From contig HG738140.1 in assembly GCA_000499405.2 (NCBI GenBank), positions 13,951,113-14,015,112 of the forward strand: DNA of 64,000 nucleotides, written 5' to 3'. The first letter of the stretch is position 1. Every line of letters starts with the position of its first letter. Both the position numbers and the translations under genes were made by a program. The notes under the pieces were generated by a model that saw only the letters and a program-made list of their open reading frames with translations, did not search any database and had not been told where the DNA came from. Origin of the DNA: Onchocerca volvulus (taxonomy: Eukaryota > Nematoda > Chromadorea > Rhabditida > Onchocercidae). Positions 39,601 through 54,600 of this stretch are shown in pieces.

Positions 39601-42600
39601 TGACAGTTTTGAAGTATTCATTTCAAATTTGAACTTGACAAATATCCGCTAATTGCTATATTTTTTGAATTATACTTCAACTTATTCATTTAATATTATA
39701 CTTGTGATGAAGATATTGAACAATGCTAAAAATTATATAATTTTCGGTTTTAAAATTTCGAAGAAATCGAAAATCTTAACTAATAATAAATAAAATATTA
39801 TTTGAATTCAAACTATAAAAAGTATGAAAAAAACTATCAAAAGAAATGTTTTATGATGAGAGACTAATAATAAGTTATAAACAACTTAGGAAAATTAATG
39901 TTTGATTTATTCTTAACATTTTTTAAATTCAAGTTAATTTTTGGAATTTAAATAATATTTATTCATAAAACTGTAATATTTTGAACTAATAACGTTGATG
40001 CATAAGTTATGCTTTATAATGGACGGGAATAATAAGATAAATTTAAAAACTTTATGTGTTAAAAGCAGCTATCAAAGAATATCCAAGTAAATTGATCGTC
40101 AGGTTATTCTTTCCTTCGTCGCTCTTAAAGATCATATGGAACAACAACTGAACTGTCGATCTGCTGCTATTGCTGTGTCGCTATGAAAATTTATCCCAAG
40201 ATAACAACGTAATAACTTAGTTTATTATCTTGGGATAAATTCATCTTACTTTTCCTAATGATATTCAGTATATCACTTTATTATCTTTAGTGAAATTAGT
40301 ATTATTAACATTGTCATTATTTTATTATCGTCATCATTTATTGTTATAAATAACACTTCTGCAGTAAAAGTTAATAAAATTTTTGAAAAAGCATAATTTT
40401 TTTTTTTTTCTGGTTATTTATTTCGCATTGTTCATTTTGGATATTATTGAGAAAAATTTTTTGCCTTTTTTTTCATATGATATAATGAAAATTGAGGAAA
40501 TAAATCACCAAAATGCTAGTAATGACGAACAATAAGAAGTTTTATCTTTACTTTTTTTTTAGTTGGCACATTTATAAGTATTATAAATATTATAATCTTT
40601 TACAGCTACTTATTTATTTTAAGATTTATTTAAAATTTTGGAAAATTTGGTATTACTCAATGAATGACTGGCCTAATTGCCAAATCTGTATGTTATTGAC
40701 TTTTCTATTGGTATAGTTAAATTTAAAAGAAGGTGACAAAATGTGATGAAAAAGTTTTTTTTTTTTCAGATATCTTTTTTAAGACTATATAATTATGAAA
40801 CTGAAGTTCAACGAATTAAATCGAAACTTTTTTACCATATCTTAAATCGATAATTTCAAGTAAGATAATCTGTTTCATAATGCTTTTTATTCTTTTAGCC
40901 CTATGCAACTTTTGATTTTTTATAATAAACCCTTCAACATGTCTATATGAAATTTTCTAAAATTTTTTCTTATTAGCTTCCATTTTTAAATTTTTTCATT
41001 CGTTTGCTTCTTCTTGTTCACAAATGACTTCATTCTTATGCTTTAGGCAGGTTTCGAAATTCCAAATTTAATTTACTAAAGAAGAGCAGTGCCCTCAGTG
41101 GAATTGTCATTTCGATTTGCCTTTCGTAAATATCGATTTTTTAGTGGTAGCGTTTGGTCTAAACAATTTTTCTCGCCATAGTTGTAAATTCAGTTCATGA
41201 TAGTTTGTCGAAAATGCTAGATTCATTAAATTTGTAGAGAAAAAATAATTTTTTCTGCAAATGAGAAAAAAATTTCACACTTTTACTATTTTTTCTTACT
41301 TTTATCACTTCTGTTTTTTTACATTTATTTGAATTTTATTCATTCCTTTAAAGTATTATCATTTCCGTTAAAGAACGAATAACAGTTTTGCTTTCGAAAC
41401 AAATAAAAGTTACATTTCAATTTTTGCAGTAAATTAAATGAAAAAAGTTTGTCTCGTACGAAAATAATTTCCTGAAATGTGCTGAAATATTTGAGAAATC
41501 TGAAATTGAATGCATGTAAAATTGCAAATAGGATAGAAATGAAAAATTTTAACGTTAATCTTTTAATTTAAAATACTAAGCAATATGTCGCCATATAAAA
41601 GCTTTGTTTATCGTAATTTGTAAAACTTTGCAGACATGTATTATGATACAACTATAATACAACACTTATTTTTCATACCTTTTCCAGGTTGTTGGACGAT
41701 GCCAACACGTGATGTTTTGTGTCGAGAAAGTTTTGAGGAACAAATTCGGAAGCATAGCGTTTTAATGCCCAGTGGAAGTAATTTGTTAGATGTTGAAGGT
41801 TGCGAAAATTTAAATAACAATAAAAATAATAAAAATAACAATAATGATGATATAGCAACAACAATAAACAAATCTATCAGTATTCCTGTCAAGGATCCTG
41901 GTCCATCACAAACAGTTTCTGCTGTCATCGAACTGACAGATTCACGTCAAATGCAAGATGATGGAACAGAACCAAAAAACAACGAAGGTATCCATGAAAA
42001 TTCAGCTAAATGATAGTGATATAGATGATAATTTGCAATTAGATATTTTCACATTACAAATTAATAATAATCAAATTACTATCAGTTTAAAATGTTTGAA
42101 ATTAATCGGTATTACCATGCTTGGCTCATGGTCCTTTAAATAAACATATTCCTAAAATATATATATAGAAAAAGAAAGAGATTTATATACCCAACTAATA
42201 TCATTCCCAAAAACGGACAAATTGGGCTTCTAATTAAATATCAAAGTAAACTACACAATGTTCGATTTTAATAAATTTTCTTTTTTTTTAAATTGATTCG
42301 TGAAATTAGGTAGATTGTTGTATTGTTTCAATGGGCAGTATTCTCAAATTCTGTTCTGTTTAATTTTCCAATTTTTGATTATTTACATAATTTAATAATA
42401 TGATATAAAGTTATTCCGAATTTTATTTTAATTCAGTTTCATCAAAAAGTTTTTTGATTTATTTAGATTTGTATATCGAATAATTATACCCTTAATTTAC
42501 AATTTGAATGAAAGAAATCAATTGACTTTATGATATTTCTTTTCATCTTATTTTCAAATTTTTAATTTCGGAATATATTTCAATAATTAATTACTATGAC

Positions 42601-45600
42601 GTTTTCAATTATTCTTAAATTATTTCTACAATTTCTAGTTTTTTACTACTATCTTTTGCTTGATAAGCTGAAAAAAAAAAAACCAAAAAAAAAATTCGCT
42701 AGCATAAAACTCTAGGAAAGTTATCATTACCATTTTTCCCAAGTTTCTGAACATCCAATCCTCATGCGATAATCTCTTTTTTATTGCTCATTGTCATCAT
42801 CCAAAGTAAGATGTAAACTTTAAAAAATTTTTCATGAATTTGCTCAACAAAACGGAATGAATCGATCTCAAAAGTGCCTTCAAAAACGTTTGCTTCAGAA
42901 ACAAGCAGTACTCGATCACTTCGAGAGCTTCAAGAAATGGTTTATAACTTTGATATTTAAATATTTTGAAAGATTGAAATATTTTTGGTGTTTTTAAATG
43001 ACAATTTTTTCTTTTTTCTTTTTAGCTGCTGATTCATTGCTGATTATTATCATTATTATTAATGTCCATAACTGATGTTTTCAATTTTATTGCCAATTAG
43101 TCAATGAAACAGTAATCACCATTATGTTAAGAAGAAATTTTATTATAAGTGAATGTTTTGGATTTTGAAATTTTTGTTTTTTTTTTTTTTTTTTTAGCAT
43201 ATATATTTTAAATATCTAGGCGCTAACAATATTTCTTCGTGAAAATTGGATTCCTCATAAGTATGAAACAATTGAAGTTGAATTATGCCGTGATCCTGTT
43301 CTCGGACTTGGAATTACAATTGCTGGTTATGTTCATAAGAAAGGTTTGTGCAAGTTTTTTCTTTAATATAAATGAATTTCCTCTTTTTTTTCTTAATTTT
43401 TTAACTTTTTTTTCTTTTTTAATTCTCAAACAATAGCTTTTAATTATTCGCAAGCTCATTTTTTCTTTTTCTTTTTTTTCTTTTTATTGCTTTTCAATTA
43501 TACTTTATACAATATAAAATTTTTTTGAAATTTTATTGAAGTTACTAAGTAAAATAAAAAAAAATGAATAAATTAAGGAAATTTAGCACTCTGTACTTGA
43601 CTATATACCATTTATTGAATTTAAATAAAACTAGGTCTAAAATTCAAGTCCAATTAGAAAACAGGTAACGAATTCTTTTTCAATAATTAAGTCTTATGTA
43701 TTTGAAACTTAATTGTAAGATAGAAATAAAATGCAAAAATTTTAAAAATAATTTATGACTTAAATTGTTAGATAATCAAAATTATTATGCACAATTAAGA
43801 CATTTCTATTAATAAAATTGCAAAGAAAATTGGAAAAATAGTTGTTTATAATCCTTCAAAATAAAATTAAAATGATATTAATGTAATGAAATATATTGAA
43901 TGCCTCGATTAACAAAATTTCAGTTCCCCAAATAGATTTCAATATCTTTTTTCCATTAACAATTACAATAATTTTCATTTATCAGTGTATAATTATCATT
44001 GTTCTTGTTCTAATTTATAGAAATGAACTAATTAGCATCAAAGATTATTTTTTGATAATAATATGAAGTATGAAACTTTATAATAACCATCATCATAATT
44101 CATTATTTTTTATGACTTCAATTCTTGGTCTTTCTAACAAAATGTAAAAAATAACGATAATCAAATGAGTAAATTGACCGAATCATTTCTTAAAAAACTA
44201 AGCAAAGCTGAAATTTATAATAAAAGAGAAGAAAAAACTAACCAATATTGAGTTAGGCCTTCAAAAGAGGACAGCACTTGTTGTGTCTAGCCTAGGCCTA
44301 TAAAATAGGTGCCAGGGTGAATGTTTATTTGTCCTTAAGAAAAGCCTACTATCATTATCATTGTGTTCGCTTTACATCACAATTCACCAACTTTCAACAA
44401 CATCATTTCTCTCTAAAATGATTGCATCTTTAATTGCAAGAAACTTACCTGAGGATTTGGTAAGTTTTCTGAAATCCTATTTGAATTATACTTTGAATTC
44501 TATGAATTACTTGAAGCATTTCGTCTTTAATATTGTCGTTTTTCAAAAAGTCTATAATTATTTGACATTTATTTTGATTTCAGATTACAAAAAAAAAAAA
44601 GTCTAAAAATTTGGATAAGATTATTGATTTCTAAATCATGATAATTTTCTAGCAATTATTCGATTTCTAAATTGTTGTTAAATTTTGAAATAATTTTCAA
44701 ATTTTGAAGCACGTCTTAATTATAATAATCAAATTTAATATCAAATTTTTCAATTCAAGAAAAAAACATTGTTTTCTATGTATATTTAGCATGATTTAAT
44801 TGATATCAAATTTAATACTAAAGTTCTTGATATAATTAAAAACTCCACTTTCTTAAACTGTTTTTCTACGCATTTTTTAGCTTCCTTTAATTATAATAAT
44901 AAAATCTAATATTAAAATTCTTTTTCGGCTGAGAATTCTCGTTTTTTTTCAGATTATTTTTCTATTTATGTAAAAAAAATGATATATTTTAGAAGAAATA
45001 AGCGGTGTTTTCGTGAAATCATTGGTGCCTAATTCAAGTGCTTTTCATTCCAGAAAGATACAATTAAATGATCTCATTCTTGAGGTAAATACTTCATTGA
45101 TTTTTTTTTTTTTTTTGTGTTTGTTTGATTAATTTGAATAATTCTTTTAAAATTGCTTGCATCAAGCAAATTCCAAAAAGCCAACAAAATGGACCTTTTT
45201 TCTTTTTTTTTTTTTATAAAAATTTTTTCGTCTATTACATCTTAAAAATATGGTACCATTTGCTTAAGTCTATTGATTTGAATAAACTCTCTCTTTTTCA
45301 TCGCTCTTTTTTTTTGCCAATAAAACTTGACAATTTTCATTCTTTTCAAAAAATGTTAACATATTTATTCATTCAAATGAATAATAAATGCAGAAAAATT
45401 TTTTAAAAAGTGAAATTTTGGGAAAATTTATTTTTTAAACTTTAATAGAAACGAATTTTCGACCAAATTTTATTTATTTCAACAATTTATAGATCGAAAT
45501 TTTTGCTTCTTTTGATGCATTTATCACGTTCGAAAATAATTTATGATCTTCACATTATTCTTGATTTAAAAGCTAAAGCGTAATCATTGCTTTCACACTT

Positions 45601-48600
45601 TTCCGATGGATTTTCCCATGATTGATTTATGTTTAAGCTTTTATTTTAATTTATTCCATTCTTGAATCTTAAATATAATATATTCTATCTTTATCACAAA
45701 TATTCTTCATTTTCTTTTTTTTTTTTTTTTATCCTTTGGAAAAAAACAAAAACAAAAAATTCAATTAGCTTATTCTGAGTGGATGAATAAACAAGAAATT
45801 GGCCTATTTTTAGATTTGAAAGATAATATCTTTTTCATTCATTTTTTTAAAATCTTCTTTTTTGCAAAAAGAGAAGATTAATTTTGTTCTAAGTACTATT
45901 TCAATAAAAAGCTGATGCATTTTTCCGGAAATTTGTCGTTTTTCTTTTTTTTTTCCCTCCTTTTTTCTTCACATTTTACGAAAAAAATGTTGAAAAATAA
46001 ACAGTGAAAATGTATAATCGATAATTGTGATATTTTATACTTCGAAATTTCATTTTGATGTCATATTGAAAGGAATTAAATGAAAAGATTAAGCATTAAA
46101 TAGGAAAACAATAAAAAAAATTATAATAAATCTTTTTGATTGATATTTGTCGGTTAATTTTATTATAATTTATGTTAATCTCATCTTAAAATTATGGCTC
46201 ATTTATTTTATTGCAATGTTTTGATACCTTTTAATATATCAAATTAGCATAATATTCCATCAATTATATTATGTAAATTAGTTTTCGAAATAATTAATGC
46301 AATGCTTATTAGCAAAACTTTTCTTTTCAATCCAAATAAAAAGATAATTTTATTTGGGAATTATAAAAAAATTAGAAATTTTAAAATTTGGTAATTATAT
46401 TCAATATGTGAATGACTAAAATTGTAAGGTTAAAAGAATGATTTCGAAATGTTTGTTGTAATTTGACTTTAAGCTATGATAAAATTGAAAATGTACAGAG
46501 CATTATCAAGAAGGATTAGACGAAACGGACGGCAGTTAGTCTCTTTTTAGTAATCGTTTTAAACTTTGGTCTAATTTCAAATTTTATCCAATATATTAGC
46601 TAACACATCTCAAAAATAGATTGTCAACTTCTATCAATAAGAATATGATATAAGGACTTGACTGCTGCTTTTGAGTCAATCAAATAGCCTAAATTTGTTG
46701 ATTTAGTTAAGTTTTTTAAATGGAATTATATCGAACGAAAGTCTAAAACTGTCAGTTAAAGACTTCAAGAGAGGGAAAGAAAATATATTTAATAATTTTT
46801 GCATGAAGAAGAAATCGAAATTGTCTTTCCTATTTCAAACTTTAAACTGCCATATTAATTCGCATATTTATGATAATTTCAGTCGAAAATTTGCTTGTTT
46901 ATGATAAATATTATTATATTTCAATTAATAATCTAACTTTATTTCTTGTGATTTTTTATTAATAAACAATTCATCGATCATTGTTTATTATCAGTTCAAT
47001 TTTACTAAATTCTTAAGAACAGATAAGTCTTAGTATTAAATTTATATCATTGGATCAAAAAAAAAAAAAAAAAATCTCCATGTCATGTATTTTCGATTTT
47101 CCATTCAAGATATGATAAAGGTAATAACAGAGAGAAAAAAAATCGGTAAAAAATTAAATTTCATACGATAATTTTCATATGTCAAAATAATTTTCATATG
47201 TCAAAAAAAAAAAAAAAATTCTTTTGCTACGAAATTTTCCGTTGCTATTAATTAATTAAGTTTTCTCAAAAAATTCTATATTTTCAATTTTATTTTTTTT
47301 AAAATTTAACCGAATTCTGCAAATGTTCATTATTATTTAACAAAATAATAGAGTAAAAGATTTTAAATTAAAAGATGCACAAATTTTGAACTAGATAAAC
47401 TTTTTCATATTGTAAAATTTCCTTCCTTAATATCAATCAATAGTTCATATTTTATGCACAAATGTTGATAGTACAATATTAAATTTTATATGTCAAAAAA
47501 AGGGTTGCATTTTTTTGTAACTAAACTTAGCAACTTTTCAGTGAAATTAATTAATTGAGTAAAATTTTCTATCTTTCCACCCATAAATTGTTATTTCTTT
47601 AATTACGTATGCTTCAATATGTTCAACAAATTGTATTCATAAACAATGAGCTTTCTTTTTTTAAAAGAAATTTAAAAACGTAATGATTCATTTTTCAAAA
47701 GTTTTCTTAGGTCACATGAAGTGTTCTTCCACTGAGATTATATTTTAGTTTTGAAAAAGGGAATTTCTGATAATTAACTGTATTAGAAAAATTAAACAAG
47801 AATCAAATGGAAGTCACTTAATCATTGACCTTCAATAACCACAACCATTAAACTTTGATAATGTTTGGAAGTCAAAGGTTAAGTGAATGGATTGACTGAA
47901 CAGAAATAGAATAACTGATAATGATACTTTATGCAGGATAACTGATAATGATAGTTTAAAATGGGCTAACTGATAATGATAGTTTAGTGATACTTTAAAC
48001 TGTCAATTGATTCTCAAATGTCATATCATATTTCGCTCTCTTTGTACATCTTCGTTGGCTTTGTTAAGCTTATATCATTTAAATATTTAAATAAGAGCAG
48101 TGATATTTTTGATTGTTAAGAGGTGATATCATTTTTATTAGTTTTTACTGATAGAAGAAAATATCATGTTGATCAGTTTCATGACATTTATCCAATCACT
48201 CGTTGCAGGTAAATGATAAATCTCTGGAAGGTTTAAATCATAGTGAATCAATACGGACATTGTTGGGTAGTGGGACAAGAGTAAAAATTAAATTAATTCG
48301 TTTTTTGCCTGATTCACCACAAGCTGAATGCCTTACAATGCTTCAAAGACAGGTAATTTCTTTATCTTTCACTAATTAATTATAATTATTTTTATCTTAT
48401 CATAATTATTATCATCATTATTTTCATTACTATTTATTGCTTTAATTGTTTAATCATTCATTTGAAACAATGCATGGAAGCTAATCAATTAGATGATTAA
48501 TTAAACAATTAGAATCATTTTTCTAATTTTCTTTCGAGAAACATTTAAAAAAAAAAATTTGATCGAATGAAGAGATGATATAAAATAGTAAAAAGATAGA

Positions 48601-51600
48601 TATCATTCTATCGTTTACTCATATACATTAATTGTTATTTATTACTTCAATTGCTTAATCTTCTTATTTGAAACTTAAAAATCTTATTAGTGTCATCTAA
48701 GTTGACCTTATATGTTAAAAGTTATCTGATGCTCAAATCTACTACTCTTGTTTTAGTTTTTTTTTTTTTTTTTTTCAGTCTAATATCTAAAAGGAATAAT
48801 CTAAAAATTCCTCCAAATCAATATTAATTTTTTTTTTAATATGTATATCTTCAAAAATAAGTTAAAATTTAAGTTCCATATTCTCAATTCTACAATTCAA
48901 ATAATTGATTACAATTTTTCATTTCTTAATTTCAAATGCAGGAAGCAGCAGCAACTCAAATGATGGATGTTCAGAATACGTTACGTGATGTAGTAGCAGA
49001 TTGGAAACATCGACTTGGTTCTGATTTTGAAGTGATCAGCGTGGATTTGATCCCGGATAACTGTGAAGATGGTGGTTTAGGTATTTCGCTCGAAGGTACA
49101 GTGGATATTTTAAATGGTACCCAACTTTGTCCACATCATTACATCGATTCACTTAGGCCTGGTGGACCAGCTGCTTTCTCGAATGCACTTCGCTCAGGTG
49201 ATGAATTATTACAGGTAAGGATTTTTTTTTTTGAAATCATTGCTATAATTGTAATTAGCAATTTTTTTCCGACGAAAATACACGAACGTTCAAAATTCCT
49301 TTTATCTTTCATTTCTAATTAATATTTCGTTCTTTCATTCTTTACTTCTTAAATTTTAATTTTTGACCTTTATTCTTTGATCTTTATGTATCGAATAAAT
49401 TAATCAAAAGATTGAATTTATAGGCAAACGATGTGGTACTGTACGGTGAATCACATGTTACCGTAAGACAAGCCTTAAGTAAGGCTGCATCCACTTCACA
49501 ACGAGTTAGGCTTACAGTAGCAAGGAAAGTTCAAACTGTGAATGTATTCATGCCAAGGCCTGAAGAAGGCCTTCCAATTGCCTATCCTTTATTGGCTGTC
49601 ACAGATGATCGTCTTGTTAAGGTTAGCCTAGTTGTTGCTATGATCCCATAATTATGCATATCTTTGAATTATCATAGTTTTATGAATAATCGATCGATTT
49701 ATTGATTTACTGATCATTTCTTCTCTTAATCCATCGAAAATGGAATTGGGCAAAGTTAAATTATTCAAACAATTTTCCTGTTTAATTAATTTTAATTGAT
49801 TTTAATTAATTTTTCATTACATTCCTTCATTAGTTTCAAACTAATAATTTATGCATTATTTTCATCAAACATTAAAGTCATTTATTTTATTTCTTATTTT
49901 TTTTCATAAAGTTGACAATAATATCCTTTTTTCTTTTTAATTTGTAAATGTTAAAAATAAATTTAATCAGTTTCATTTTTCAGAATTTCTAAATTCAATT
50001 TTGCACTCAATTTCATTCCTGATAGTTTTTAAATTTAACGGTTTTACAGCTAAAAGGCAATTCATATCCATTATTGTGTTTTTGAAAATGAAGAAAGAAA
50101 TTTTCCCGCATCACGAAATTTATTTCTTTTAAATTATTGAAAGATGATGACACCTGACAATTATTCATTAAATTGGAATAGATTTATCAAAAAAATTTCA
50201 GGCTAAATCGGACACTTGTATAACAAAATTTTTGGATTCAACAATAGCTGTCTTAGAACAAGTACTTTTAACAAATTTAAATTAAAAATTTAAGTTTTGA
50301 TGTAATTCAAGATTTTTAATCATTATGCAAATTTCAATTTACAAATTTAGCGCTAAAATAAGCACATAAGATGATGTTAAAAAAAAAAAAAATAAAAGAA
50401 ATATTGTTCATATTTTTCGTACAATTGATTTCTTAATTACTCCGCGATTATTTTATGTATGAAATCAACTAAGTCTTCAGAAAATTTCATTGGTACCATC
50501 GCTGAGTTCATTTCAGGTATCACGACGTTTACGATCTCGATCATTACAATTATTCAATGGATTAGCTATTTGGCGATGTGTTCCAACGATCGTACAATTG
50601 ATGAAGGATAGTCGTGGTCTAGGATTCTCAATTGTCGACTATCAGGTTAGCATTTTTTTTCTTTTTTTGTCGAATGAACATATTTCGAATTATAAAATGA
50701 AAGTTTTTTTCGAATTTTCCTGACGGCAAATTTCCCTCAAAATATGTAAATTTTGAGTGATTTCAAATTTCTTCAATTTGATTAATTTCTCATATCGTCA
50801 TTTTAGGATCCGCTACATCCAGAACAATCTGTAATAGTAGTACGATCATTGGTACCAGGTGGCCTAGCACAAGCAGATGGTCGTATAATTCCAGGTGATC
50901 GATTGATGTTCGTGAACGACGAAGATCTATCAAATAGCACATTGGAACATGCTGTTGCTGTCCTGAAATCAACACCTGATGGCCTTGTACGATTAGGCAT
51001 TGCAAAACCAATACCTATTGAAGAGGTTTAATATTTTGTCTTTTTTTTTATCAAATTTTTCGATTTCAAATTTTGTATTTTGATTTTGTTTTTTTGATTT
51101 TTTTTCCAAATTCTATGGTATCTAAAATGCCAATGTTGACTCATTTTATTGATTTATTTGCCTGCATCATAGGCCTAAATAATGTGTAATTTCATAATTT
51201 GTTGTTAATATTAAATGAAGCATTAAAATTACTCAGAAAAGGTAACTACTTCATTTGGGAATAAATTAGCTTAATAATGTTGTTGATAGTGTTTTTGTTG
51301 AGCAATGTTTGAATTATAAATTACATTTTTTAACTAATTCTCTCTCTCTCTCCCTCTCTCTCTCCATCTTTCTCTCTCTCTCTTCTCTTCCTCTTATTTA
51401 ATTATAAATTAAGGAAGAAAAAACAAATTTTCAGAGCTTCAATCATAATTATTACTTTTTTTTCCTCTCTCATCAGACGTATTTATACATCTTCTCTCTC
51501 CTTATCCATACCAAAAATTCAATGATACGTGTACGTGATCAACGTTTAAATTACGTGGTTGAGGACTAGTATAAATATGTTTAATTTTTAATTTTTAATT

Positions 51601-54600
51601 TATCCATTTTCATATTTTCATAAAAAGTCATTTCTTTAAAAATATAAATTTCTTTGATCTCCAATTATTATCAATCAATATTTTTGCTTAATGTTTATAT
51701 AAAACTGAGAAATCTCTTAATAATCTATCTATCGTAATCTTGAAATTTCTATTATAGCAATTAGTTTATGCTTAATCGTTATTTTTATTTTTTAATAAAA
51801 AAAGAAAAGGAAAAATTGCTAATCGTTTAATGAGATAAATTTAGCAATAAGAAGAAAGTTTAATTTTATCAGAGAAAATCGAATAAAGCGATCAAATTCC
51901 CGAGAATTCGCGTATTCTTCATTTTTCATATCATTCATTCTCAATTATTTAAAATATCTATTAAATGAAGAAAAATGAATCAGAATGACCAATTTAATTT
52001 ATATCAAATCGGTCATTTGTTGATAAAATTTTCACTTACCGGAAAAACCCATCCATCTCTTCCGGATGTAAATCAGTCAATTTAAAACGATTAAATTTGC
52101 AAAGATTTACGGATTAGGATTTACCTATTTACACGAAAATACACAATGTAAAATTAATCCGTTTTCAAAAGTTGTTGTTGCAAGTTTTTCAAGTAAATTT
52201 TAATGGACTATAGAATTGAATCATAATAAGAATGATTATCGATATGATATGCGGCTGTATTTAAACCAGTAAAGCAAAATGAATAAATTTTCTTAATTCA
52301 ACGAAATAATTGTTTGATGATCTTATTAGGGCCGAAATTGGAAAAAATAAGATATTTAGATAATGGATTTCTGAAATTTCTATCATTTGTTCAAGATTAT
52401 TTTCAAATTTTCGATTCTCCCTTTTTTTTTCTATAAAGTTGAGAGTTTATTGTTTATATGAAAGGAATGAACATGAATTTAAAAGAAACTGTTTGTTTGT
52501 TTTTTATAGAAAATCTGACAACGAATCACTATTATTCGAAATTTTTCTATATTTAAAAGTTACGACCCAAAATTTTTGGATGAAAATTTGGAATAATTAA
52601 TGACTTTTAGCTAATAATAAAATAATTAATTAATAATAATTAATGACTTTTTTACTTCAATAATTACCGCCATTAATCAGTGACAATTATCAAATATATA
52701 ATTGTCACTAATTAATGGTGGTAATTATTGAAGTGAAACTTTTCTAATTTTTTGAATCTTCGATAATGCGAAGTTTCTTTTTTTTTTGAAATAATTTAAA
52801 AGAAAAAAGTAAAACATTGAAAATGAAGTGAAAAAAATTATCAAAATGAGTCACGAAGAGAAGAGAGGAAAAGGGACAAGTTTAACAGGTTTGAAATGAT
52901 GGAATTAATTGTGAAGGAGAGATGATAGGATGTACTTTCTAATCTTCAAATAAGTATGACAAATGACAATTTTGATTGCAGAATGAGCATAGATTGGCAT
53001 CTTTTGATATGAAAGTTTCAAAAATGGAACATAAACTTGGCTAAAATTGGTCTAGTTAAAGCTTTAGCCTAGTTTCGATTATTTATATTGTTTGTTTATT
53101 TGCTTTCTTGATTCCAAAAAAAAATCTTTCTAGTATTATTTTTTTTTTTTTTTTGCAGTTTGGTAATGGATTAAATGGTCATTCACCGCTCATTTCACGT
53201 AGTGAACGTGTACTTGCAAAGGGAAGTTCGCCACGATCACGTCGACGCCATCGAAAACAAGTAATTAAATTTTACTTCTTTTTTTTTAAAGATAAACTTA
53301 AAAAACTTAATTATTCAAATTATTATTCAAAAAGAGAGACATTATTTATTTATTAAAAAAAAAAAAAAAAAGAACAGAACAGAAAAAAAAAAGTGATAAG
53401 ATTGAAATAATTCTTTAAAGATAAGTTTCAATTCTATTACTAATTATTGTAACAAGGATAATTAATTACCAGTAATAGTAATATAAAAATTCAGCTGCAT
53501 GTTGCATGCTAAATTTGCAACTTTCATAAATTTTTGTTTTGAAGATTTATTTCACCTGCACTGCATAATAAATGAATTTTATGACATTTGGCATTATACT
53601 TTTTTTATTATGCTAAAATTTGAAATTAATCCATATCACTTTCATTCTTAATTAACAAATATTATTCACTTTTTTATTTTGTGAAAATAAATTATTGCTG
53701 CAATTTTTTTCATTTTTAAAAGTAAATTTATAAAAGAATTAATTAAATAGCATTGTTATTCCTATTAATAATGATAAAATTATTTCATTAAAATTTGATT
53801 TATCGCGAATGAGGATTGGTGAAATAAAAAATATCATAAGTTAAGTAATAAAATAAACTAATATGATTTATATTTTTAACAGATTTTGTTTTTTTTTAAA
53901 TCAAATTTTTCACTGATTCATTCACTTAACACTGCTTTAATTAATTAGAGTTAATGAAAATTTGCTTTAGCTGATTGATAGATCCGATTCCATTCTTATT
54001 ATATTTATTCAAATTAAATGAAAAATTTTCAAAATTATATGCATATATCATTTTCCTAAAGATATATTATATATTGAATGTTCTTTTTGAAAAGAGAATG
54101 CAGAAATTTTCATTTTTCAAATTTTCAATTTTAAATCACTCTCTGCTTTTTTTTTCTTTTTTAGTGCCATTTAATTTAAAAAATTTTAAAAACATTTGTC
54201 CAAACTATCATTTTTATGAAATAAAATTGATAAATTGCTTCCTTCAAAACCAAATTTTTATTTATGTTGTAATTAAAATAATCGAAATGGTGTATTTTGT
54301 TAATTTATTTAAATACTTGAAAAATACCGTGAAATTTGCATGATTTCTTCGACTTCTTTTCAATCATTTCAAAAATTCCATTGAACAGACATTTAAAATT
54401 CAATGGAAATTTTTGAAATGAATGGAAGATCAGAGGTGATGCATTGACGAATGAAATGGAATTGGACCAGGCTAAACCAGACAGAATTTTGCTTGCTGTA
54501 TTAAATTGTATAGGCACCGAACTGAATGCGAATCTTACTTGCTATGGTCAGGCTCAGCCATAAAAGTTAGACTAAACAAGTGCTCAAGTCTAGGCTAAAA

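Larger units (their letters stand above)
43220..48352 (+). other. mpz-1: mpz-1 PDZ3 (exons 12-14)
   Basis: Residues about 544-632. ETIEVELCRDPVLGLGITIAGY has the loop GLGI (556-559) and matches MUPP1 PDZ3 (ITIAGY). It continues with SGVFVKSLVPNSSA and a somewhat altered strand 4 (IQLNDLILE instead of GDxIL), then VNDKSLEGLNHSESIRTLL. Split by introns of 1.6 and 3.1 kb. Confidence 0.93.

Noticed and set aside
50790..51011. minus-strand open frames over PDZ5
   Set aside because: Antisense shadows of a strongly conserved coding exon.
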